Part shown: piece after piece, positions 55,690 through 64,000 of the stretch
Layout: every line of letters starts with the position of its first letter
How positions within the stretch are numbered: the first letter of the stretch is position 1
Assembly (NCBI GenBank): GCA_015680685.1
Contig: MNCI01004113.1
Span: forward strand, 1,218,689-1,282,688
Length of the DNA: 64,000 bases
Source of the DNA: Gnetum montanum
Lineage: Eukaryota; Streptophyta; Gnetopsida; Gnetales; Gnetaceae
Reading direction: 5' to 3'
Program-made: the position numbers and the translations under genes
The notes under the pieces: generated by a model
What the model saw: only the letters and a program-made list of their open reading frames with translations
The model's database searches: none
Told to the model about the DNA's origin: nothing

Positions 55690-58618
55690 AGTTATCATTC
55701 ATCGAGTAGCTTGGTGAAGGCATCAACAAGTTGACTATCTATCCCAATGTATTCTAGCTTCATATGTCCAAGTTTAGTATTTTCTAATATGAAATTATGG
55801 GGAATTTCAATATGCTTTGTACAAGAATGTTGAACAAGGTTCTTTGTCATATTGATAGCACTATTATTGTCACAGAAGATAGGTGTGAAATTCAATTGGA
55901 TTCCTAGATCCTTGAGAGTTTTCTACATCCATAGAATTTACACACAATAGCTTAGAGTTGAAATATATTCTAGTTCTATCATATAAAATTCTATATATAT
56001 TTGCTTCTTTGTTGCCCAAGATGTGATACTTTTTCCTAGAAAGAAGTAATTTCCACTTGTGCTTCGACAATCATCTATACAACTTACTTGATTTGTATCA
56101 TAATACCTAGTAGGATCAAGTGATGAGTCCTTTGGATACCAAAGTTCCTAGTTAGTAAGTACCTTTTAAATAATGAGAATTTCATTTAACAAATTTTAAA
56201 TGTGATCTTTTGGGATTAGCTTGATATCTAGCACAAATGCCAATACTTAAGGATATATCAAACCTACTGGTGGTTAAGTAAAGTAAACTACCAATCATAC
56301 CTCTATAAAGCTTGAGATCAACAAACTTTTCTTCATCATCTTTGGTAACTTTGAAGTTTACAACCATAGGTGTAGTCTTTGCCTTCACATTTGCCAAGTT
56401 GAATCTATGTAAAAGATCTTTGATGTACTTACTTTAACAAATGAAGGTTCCACCTTTTATTTAATTGATTTGAAAGCCAAGAAATTTATTGATTTCTCCC
56501 AACATTCTTATTTCAAACTTTGTTTGCATAATATTTTATAATTTCTTACATAAAATCTCATTAGTAGCTCCAAATATAATGTCATCAACATAAATTTGCA
56601 CAATTAGTAAATTGTTACCTTCATGGTTAAGAAATAAGATAGCATCTGCCTTGCCTCTTTCAAAATCATTGAATATGAGATGATGTGAGAGTTTATCATA
56701 CCAAGCTCTAGGAGCTTCTTTGAGCCCATAGAGAGCCTTCTTTAGTTTGAAAACATAATTTAAATGAATTGGAATCATAAATCCTTTAGGTTGCTCAACA
56801 TAAACTTCCTCTTGAATAGTTCCATTCAAAAAGGCACTCTTCACATCCATTTGATACAACTTGATGTTTTTTACACTTGCATAAGCTAAGAGAAGTTTTA
56901 TGGATTCAAGTCTAGCCATAGGAGCAAAGGTTTCATCAAAATCAATTTCCTCTTACTAATTGTATCCTTTGGCAAATAATTTGGCTTTGTTCTTAATGAC
57001 ATTGCCATTTTCATCTACTTTTTTCCTAAAAATTCATTTTTTCCAATAATTTATTTATGATCAAGTTTAGGAGTTAATTCCCATATATCATTTCTAGTGA
57101 ATTAATGTAGTTACTCTTGCATAGTTGAAATTCATCCTTCCTTTGATTCTACCTCTTTAAAAAATTTTGGTTCAAGTTGTGAAAGATAAGAAGCATAAGC
57201 ACAAATTTCTTTTATTTGGCTCCTAGTTTGGATTCCATCTTTTTCTTGTGCAATAACATCATTGAGAGGATGTGATCTAAAAAGTCTAGGCATTTTGGGC
57301 TAACTTAAAGAAGTAACCTCATGCTCACTTCCTATTTCAAAATCTTTATCAATTTGTACTTGGGAAGTGCTAGATATCTTTCAGATAGAAACTTCTCCAT
57401 CATCAAATTTTGAAGTAGAACCATCACTATAATCTATTTTAACATTTATAGTTTCCTCCACAGTATTGGTTCTTTTGTTGAAAATTATATAAGCCCTACC
57501 AACAATTAAATATCCTAGAAAAATTCCTTCACTGATTTTGGGATCAAATATTCTCAAAGCATCTTTGTCATTAAGAATATAACATTTTGAGCCAAAGACA
57601 TGAAAATAACTAATAGATGGAGTTTTAGTAGTGAATCTTCTTACCAAAACTCTATTGGAGACATAGTAATTAGTGTTGATTACTTCAGCTCAAAAGTGAT
57701 AAGGAAGATTTTTGTCATTCAAAATAGTTCTTCCCATTTCATTCAAGATCCCATGTTTCCTTTCTATAGCACCATTCTATTGAGGAGTCCTAGGGGTAGA
57801 AAATTAATGTAGAATGTCATTCATCTAATAGTATTGTTCAAATTTAGCATTCTTCAATTCTCCTCCATTGTCACTTCTGATCACCTTGATATCATAAAAT
57901 TTTTCATTCTATATCTAATTACAAATTATCATAAATGATCAAAAAATTCATCCTTGTGATATAAGAAGGCAACGCAAGTGAAGTGAGAGAAATCATCAAC
58001 AATAGATAGAAAATACCTTTTCTTTCCCAAACTAGGAGTTTGGGAAGGACCAACCAAATCCATGTGAAGCAAATCTAAAGGACGAGAGATAGAGATGTAA
58101 TTTTTCTTATCAAATCATACCCTTGTTTACTTTTCTTTCTGAAAAGCTTTAAAAGAGTTCAAAGAGAAATCCTTGATTTTGGGCAACCCTTGAACCATCT
58201 CTTTTGAGATAAGGGTTTGAAAAATGTCTTTGTTTATGTAACCCAATTTACTATGCCACATACAAACATCATCTGTATTGTTGATCAAGCACTTAAATTC
58301 AAGGTCAGGGTTATCTTTAAAAATATTGGTATAAATATTTGCCTTCCTATTCCCTTCTATAGTAACCTTTCTAGATAACAAATCTTTTACTTTCTAAGTA
58401 TCTTTAGAAAAGGTAACATTAAAATTTGAATCACAAAGTTGACTAACACTAAGAAGATTATGTTTTGATCCTTCAACAAGAAATACTTTATTAATAGAAC
58501 GTTGATCCTTATCTTTATCTCCAATGGTATCAATACCTTCAATTTGAGCTTCCTTATCATCTCCAAAGATGACAATTTCATAGTTCTATTTTGAAGAGTG
58601 TACAAATTGAGATACATC
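55690..58618 (-). mobile_element. Ty1/Copia pol relic, both ends truncated
   Basis: On the minus strand, in Copia order (integrase before RT). A stretch with SQLCDSNFNVTF-type sequence before the GAG-pre-integrase motif MWHSKLGYINKDIFQTL (about 58260). Integrase with VDDFSHFTCVAFLYH, RSDNGGELKNAKF, NGAIERKHG (57990-57740) and SYFHVFGSKCYILND (about 57600). RT with MDVKSAFLNGTIQEEVYVEQ, LYGLKEAPRAWYDKL and the catalytic IYVDDIIFG (56850-56560). RNase H with FCDNNSAINMTKN and a stop at about 55695. Frameshifts and stops separate the blocks. The 5' side ends abruptly at the truncated LTR of element E, and no Copia LTR is seen on either side. Confidence 0.88.
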
Positions 58619-58917
58619 AATACAAAGAACCATCAGTGCTCAAACAAGAACCATACACACTTAGACTCCTTCTATGGGCACTCAGAAAATATTCTAATTC
58701 TGAGGAAAAGAAAAAGTAAGAGCTTTGCTACTTTGCTTGAAAACTAAACTAAAAACTAACTCAAAATAGGAGCCCAAGAGTGGTATTTATAGACCCAGGG
58801 TAGATGCTCTGACATCGCTTACACGACATTACATTAAGACCTCAACGTCATGTACACAATGTTACAACTCTGACATCACATACCCAACGTTGAGGCCAAC
58901 ATAAATGTTGTTCATCA
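58619..58917 (-). repeat. Truncated 3' LTR of element E
   Basis: Minus strand begins TGATGAACAACATTTATG. U3 has degenerate palindromes of the ACGTT/AACGT type (58800-58905), and TATAAATACC lies at about 58787-58796. It breaks off after the sequence equivalent to the AGGAGTC...TTTATT region of B. Confidence 0.75.
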
Positions 58918-58931
58918 TACCTCCACGACTA
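58918..58931 (-). promoter_or_regulatory. Polypurine tract of element E
   Basis: Minus strand TTTAGTCGTGGAGGTA directly before TGATGAAC. One G-to-A type change from the family pattern. Confidence 0.7.
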
Positions 58932-60079
58932 AATGAAAACTCATCCTCAAGTGTAGAAGAGAAGGAACAAGTTCTTTACAACATAACATATTAGGTAGGT
59001 ATGGGATTATTGACTCTCACATAAAATGACTCAAATGAAACAGACATACATACTTTGAGTGCCTAAGTGTACAGAATTACAATTTTTACAAAATGGGATG
59101 TTCATGATAAGAGAAGTAAACACCTTAGATAACACTAACATCAAACACCTTTTGGTAGTAGAAGAATGAGAGAGAGAGAGAAGAGATCCTTCAATCATGA
59201 ACGATCCTCATTGTGTGGTCCTACTGCACCATCCTTGGTGAAGATAGTCTTGCTTCTAGTCCATGCTTCCCACTGTAATCACAACAAAATTATGAATTAG
59301 TATGCAATGTGTAACACAGAGTGGTGAAATTCCTTGTCTTGTTGGTGGCTACACTTGGCTAATTTGTGATTGTGGTAGATTGGTTTCTTTAGTAGTGTTA
59401 GCAGAAAGGCTAACAAATAGGGTAAAATAGATAAGTAGTTCATTAAATAAAAAAAATGTTTAACATAAGGAAATATTTGAAGAGAGTATAAGAATTTAGA
59501 ACAATGAAAAGAAGAATTCACTGAAAACTGTTGTGAAGATGTGTACAATTGGATGTCATTGATGGGGTAAACAAAAATAATTTGATTGTAAGAGTGTCTA
59601 AGTGTAAAAAACTTAACTAACCCAACCAAGAGATATGTAAGTCGGTCCTCCCCAAAGTAGGCACAGGCCTTTTGCCCTTACATAACTTCAAACCAAAGAG
59701 TTCGTAGGGTCCATGGATAATTAATGGTTATAGAAGGTTAAGTACAAAAAACCAAAAGAAACTAACTAAGAATTTCAACACATCATACCAGGACATCGAA
59801 CTAGAACATGAAATCGATAGTGAGATGAGACATGGAAAGCATAGATGGATTAGAAAGAGAGTGGAATAGAGTTCATAATTACAATCACATGAAGTCCCTT
59901 GTGGATTTTATGGTTAAATGACTTGATAGGATCCATCCTTAGTCCAGACAAAAACCAACCACGTTCAATGACTTTGCATCGACATTCTAAGACCAATCCA
60001 TCCCCTGAGACACAATAATGCTCCCACAGAACAACCATCGTTCTAAATTAGACAAGAAGTAGGAAGTGAGGTAGGGCCT
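58932..60079 (-). other. Spacer of element E
   Basis: Non-coding, related to the spacers of B and C (for example the CCATACCTACC and GAACTTGTTCC blocks near the tract). Contains the conserved hairpin. No gene. Confidence 0.65.
59634..59684 (-). ncRNA. Conserved 3'-spacer stem-loop, copy in element E
   Basis: Minus strand TATGTAAG pairs with CTTACATA over 8 of 8 positions around a 35-base loop. The loop has an inner AGGC/GCCT hairpin and CCTACTTTGGGGAGGACCGA. The arm bases differ from A and D but keep pairing. Confidence 0.6.
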
Positions 60080-60940
60080 TAGTTCTTCCTATACTTGCTA
60101 ATAGTTCTTGTTAGTATTCTTATGATTTCCTTATCGGTAACCTTAGCTTGACCATTAGCCTAGGGATGGTAAGGTATTATGATTTTATGTTCAACCCCCA
60201 AGAATTACATGAGCTTTCGAAAAGTAGTGCCTATAAAATGAGTTCCATTATCATAGATTAAAGCACATGGCATACCAAACCTATTTACAACATTTTTTTG
60301 TACAAACCAAGTAGTAATAGAGGATGTACAATTGATGATAATTGCTACTTTTTCCCATTTCATACAATAGTCAACAACGACTATGATGTACGCCTTTTCA
60401 TTTGACATGGGTGTGATGGAATCCATGAAATCAATGCCCCAAATGTCGAATGGTTCTAGTGGTTGAATTCATTATTGAGATTCCACCATCTCATTGACAT
60501 CATTCACAAGAGTGGACATAATGATGGGCATCCCTGAAGAGTGTTGGCCAATAGTATCCTACCATTATAATTTTAATGGCTGTGCATCTCCCAGCATGAT
60601 GTCCTCCATAAGGACCTTCATGATCATCTTGGAGAATTTGCAGTTAATCGACATCAAGGACACACCAATGAACCAGGCCATCAGTGCACACCTTGTAGAG
60701 GTGTTCATTGATTTCCATGAAGTGCTTTACCTGGTGAACCCTTGTGGTCCAACCCTTGTAGAGGTGGTCCAACTCTTGTGACATATCTTGAGTGAGAAGA
60801 TAGGTGAGAATGTTATCATACCATTTTGGCTCATTGGGCATCTGTTTAGTTATAGCCCTAGCAAAGAGGAGTTCACTAGGAAACATGTTAAAGAGTGGGC
60901 TCTCTTCCTCTTTGTCGTCCCATCACAACCAAGACAAGTG
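60080..60940 (-). pseudogene. Integrase of element E, C-terminus missing
   Basis: Pieces on the minus strand: LQILQDDHEGPYGGHHAGR (zinc region), the intact frame 60426-60205 with MSNEKAYIIVVVDYCMKW and ALIYDNGTHFIGTTF (second Asp kept), and PYHP*ANGQAKVTDKEIIRI near 60150, where the catalytic Glu is Lys as in element B. After SKYRK the homology ends, so the C-terminal domain present in B is deleted. Confidence 0.78.
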
Positions 60941-61290
60941 ATCGACGATCACATTCTCAATGGCCTTTCAATCTACCATCGTGAGATTGAATTCCTACAA
61001 GATCACTAGCCACTGTATGACACAAAGACTTACTGTTGGCTTGTTCATTAGGAAGCAGATGGCACTATGGTCTATGTGCACAAACACCTTATATCCAAGC
61101 ACATAATGCCTGAACTTTTCTAAAGCAAACACCACCGCCATCAATTCTTTCTCTATAGTGGTGTAGTTTAGTTTTGCATCCATAATGCTTCGATTAGTAT
61201 GGATGTTTCTTTTCATCTAACTACATCAACATAGCTTCCAAGGCATAATTTAATGCATTCATCATAATATAAAATGGTCTAGACCAATTG
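60941..61290 (-). pseudogene. RNase H of element E
   Basis: Frame 61216-60995 reads LNYTTIEKELMAVVFALEKF and HIDHSAICFLMNK, the RNase H core that element B has lost, followed by VDHLSWL. Confidence 0.78.
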
Positions 61291-62220
61291 GATGCTTATA
61301 GGATTGGAGTTTCTACAAGCTTCTCTTTCAATTATTAGAATGCTTTCTCACATTATACGATCCAAGTGAAGGGAGCATCTTTCTTTGTTAGCTTGACCAA
61401 TGATTTTATGATCTTAGAGAAATTCTCTATGAATTGCCAGTAGTATCCAGTATGTCTAAGGAATGACCAAACATCTTTAACTATTTCTAGTTAGTAGGTT
61501 ATTCCGTGGATGACCCTTATTTTCTTAAGATCCACCTCAATTCCTACTTGTGAGATTTTGTGCCCTAGTACAATGCCCTCTTGGACCATGAGGTGACTCT
61601 TCTGCCAGTTGAGTCGCAAGTTGGTTTCAACACATCATTTTAGCACTTGCTCAAGGTGGTCTAGGGCTTGCTCAAATGTAGCTCCATAGGTGGAGAAGTC
61701 ATCGATGAAGACTTCCATACCACTACTAATTTGCTATTGAAAAATGCTCAGGACTAGGCATTGGAATGTCGCAAGAGCATTGCATTGACCAAACAACATC
61801 TTACGATATGTAAAAGTTTCCCAAGGACTCGTGAATGTTGTTTTTGCTTAGTCTTCTAGTGCAATTTGAATTTGGTTATAACCACTATAACCATCTAGAA
61901 AACTGTAGTAGCAATGTCTAGATATTGTGTCAAGCATCCAATCAACAACTGGCAATGGAAAGTGATCCTTGAATGTTGCCATGTTTAACAACTTGAAATT
62001 GATACATACCCCATCACTTGTCACCTTTCTTTTTGCACAATTATAAGTGGGCTAACCCACTCGCTATCCACAATGGGATAGATGAACCCCACCTTATGGA
62101 GTTACTCGATTTCCTCCTTGACGATTTGTTTCAATTTAGGTTTCAATTGCCTCTATGGCTATCCTTTTAGCTTCATGTCTGGGTCGATGTAGATGCAATG
62201 CTATCATATCCTAGGACCAA
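61291..62220 (-). pseudogene. Reverse transcriptase of element E
   Basis: Minus strand, many frameshifts. LKQIVKEEIE, VGFIYPIVDSEWVSPLII and the catalytic VFIDDFSTYG (about 61715-61685; FMDD in B) are visible, followed by connection sequence as in B. Confidence 0.75.
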
Positions 62221-62631
62221 TCCCTATGAGTTCAAGATATGACCAAGCAAAATTTGCTATCATCTTTCAACTAATTTCAACAACATCTTTTTCTGTTCTA
62301 GAGTAAGTTTTGCATTGATTATAACCAGCTTCCCATTCTTCAAAACTACATATTTCATTTCAACTGATAACATTTTTAGCTTAAGGGGATCTTTTTTGAA
62401 TTTTTCAAGAATTTCCAACTCTCCCCAGTGAATATCATCATTTGTGTCATCAGAGAGTTAATGATGAGCCTGCTTGAGTTCATCCATGCTTCTAACATAC
62501 ACACATGTCAAGCTCTCAGTTGGTTCCATGCAAAGTGTGTTGCTTTTTGAATTAGCGGTCAGCCACTAGGTGCCCTACTATTTTTTGGCTACTACATACA
62601 GATACCTTTGAATTTCCACTTCTAGTGCACA

Positions 62632-63090
62632 CTACTTACATGTAGAGATAGATGCTTGCTTTATAACCCAAAGATTTTGCACATAATTGCACCTTGTATC
62701 ATTGTACGTGATGCATGGAATTTTCTTCTTCTCGATCTTTTCAAGTGCATTTTCTTTAGATATATTTAGGGAAAGATCTCTAATGTCCATTCTTGCATCG
62801 ATGGTGCTCAACCATGCTCTTCCCATGATGATTGGGAAATCTCCTTTGTAGTTCTCCACTTTGATTACTAGGAAATTTGTAGGATAAGACCACCCATAGA
62901 TAGTGGTCACAATGTCTTCTACAAGTCCCAATGAAATAGTGATGGACTGGTCTACCAATTCTAATCTTATATTGCTCTTCTTAAGAGGAGGTAGGTTCCA
63001 AGTAGTGTGCATCTCATGAGAAATCAAATTAACACTAGAACTTGAATCGAGAAGAACCTTTCACAATTCGTTCCTAGCAATTTGCAAATA
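62632..63090 (-). pseudogene. Protease of element E
   Basis: Minus strand LLDSSSSVNLISHEMH (active-site Gly replaced by Ser), then LVDQSITISLGLVEDIVTTI and IIMGRAWLSTIDARMD, matching B 8881-9257. It is in one frame from about 63090 except for a stop upstream of the active site. Confidence 0.82.
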
Positions 63091-63099
63091 AATTAGAGG

Positions 63100-64000
63100 A
63101 CTTCTAGGATAACCTAATTTCCTAGGAAGGTTTCTTACACAGATCCAATTAGAAATAGTGTGAGTAATCTTATAGTATGGATCCTTCATAGAGTTTGGTT
63201 TGAAGGAGGCCTGAAGGAATTTGATATGGAGGAAGAGGCAGGAGCAAGGTTGTCAACTATGGATGTAGGTGAAAGCTTAGGTGAACTATGTGGTCAAAAG
63301 AAAGGTCTTTTCTTTGATAAAGCTTTTGACCCCTCCAATTGATGATTGAGTTGCAAATTAACAACCCTTGTAGCATTACATTGTTGTAGTTGAGCAGGTA
63401 ATTCATCATACATTGGTGGAGTAAGCGATAGCTGTGCAACTGGAGGAGAAGTAGGTGCAGGGATACGAGGAGGATAAGGATAGGAGATGGTATCCCATTT
63501 TTCATGTGGCAAATGAGCTTGATAATAATTTAAAGGATGGTAGTGAGGTTGGAAATTAGAAACCTGACTAGGGAAGTCACATGGAGACATGGGTTGCTGC
63601 ATGTGGTAACCATATGGATTAGGGAACTAGTAAGGGTATTGTTATCTTGGTGGTGCCAACGCCCATGATTGTGGTTGCTGCCATTGTTGATACTATTCAT
63701 ATGGTTATGGTGGAGCTCCACTTGGATAATATGATTATTGCTAGTGGAACTACTTGAGATTACCTTGAGGATAAGGTAACCTTCTGGATGTTTGCCTTTG
63801 TGTAAGTCATGGATGTAAGGCATATACCCTAGACTCCTATAGATGTGACACAATGGGGCAACATCCCTTAAGATGTTTACACTGACAAACATCACATCCA
63901 TGATCATCATCTGATTCACTATCCACAACCTTTTTTATTATATAAATCTTACCCTTACCTTTATAATATGCACATTTAGCTTCCTTGCACCTCCTACGCT
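63100..64000 (-). pseudogene. gag C-terminal part of element E
   Basis: Minus strand. Zinc knuckle at 63896-63858 (CDVCQCKHLKGCC, C-X2-C-X3-H-X4-C). A Pro/Tyr/His-rich tail follows with MQQPMSPCDFPSQVSNF and ELPAQLQQCNATRVVN, parallel to B 8359-8700. The rest of gag lies beyond the window. Confidence 0.78.

Larger units (their letters stand above)
58619..64000 (-). mobile_element. Element E: Athila-like retrotransposon, 3' LTR truncated, runs off right edge
   Basis: On the minus strand: gag C-terminus (64000-63100), protease, RT, RNase H, truncated integrase, spacer with the conserved hairpin, polypurine tract and the first about 300 bases of the 3' LTR. The LTR stops at about 58618 against the Copia relic. 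Gene content and sequence parallel element B. It has many stops and frameshifts. Confidence 0.85.

Overview
The window looks like a repeat-dominated intergenic stretch of a plant nuclear genome. I see no intact host gene, tRNA or rRNA. Nearly everything recognisable is a transposable element typical of seed plants: Ty3/Gypsy elements with Athila-like reverse transcriptase and a tRNA-Asp primer-binding site, Tat-like and chromovirus-like Gypsy relics, a Ty1/Copia relic, and an L1-type LINE with the plant-specific DUF4283 plus zinc-knuckle ORF1. Coding regions are decayed by stops and frameshifts. Four N gaps (849-1311, 25114-25266, 38465-39264, 52037-52386) and two single Ns (12826, 55132) interrupt the sequence. 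The species cannot be named from this.

Layout: 1-3936 is the 3' part of a pol-less gag element (A). 5274-14899 is a complete Athila-like element (B, target duplication GTTAG). 16250-16660 is a dispersed repeat seen again at 38127. About 19659-25113 is an L1 LINE. 25990-26864 (-) is a Tat-like protease/RNase H relic. 26866-28133 plus 36594-37960 is one old chromovirus-like pol split by element D (28134-36588, -, target duplication ACAAT), which has gag and an extra ORF but no pol. 41750-44060 (-) is a Tat-like RT/RH/INT relic. 48231-55389 is element C (target duplication ATTTT), whose RT, RNase H and integrase are deleted. 55690-58618 (-) is a Copia relic. 58619-64000 (-) is an Athila-like element E that runs off the right edge.

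Elements A to E form one extended family. They share LTR ends (TGATGA...CTCATCA), a tRNA-Asp primer site where it can be seen (B, C, D), a TCATGGGGGTA-type polypurine tract, a Gag zinc knuckle with unusual spacing, and a 20-base motif in the 3' spacer. Only B and E carry pol. C is a simple pol deletion. A and D replace pol with a second ORF ('ORFX') and a different Gag tail. This looks like an autonomous/non-autonomous partnership in which pol-less members were moved in trans.

The most interesting unexplained signals are RNA-level. (1) The 20-base motif CCT(A/G)(C/T)TTTGGGGAGGACC(C/G)A sits in all five elements. In A, D, E and C it is flanked by helices whose sequences differ but stay complementary. 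(2) In the LTR, downstream of the poly(A) signal, complementary arms have changed in step between repeat units and between families, with a possible pseudoknot partner. (3) In U3, arrays of GATATC-centred palindromes stand just upstream of the TATA box. Both RNA structures were found by eye and need covariance statistics.
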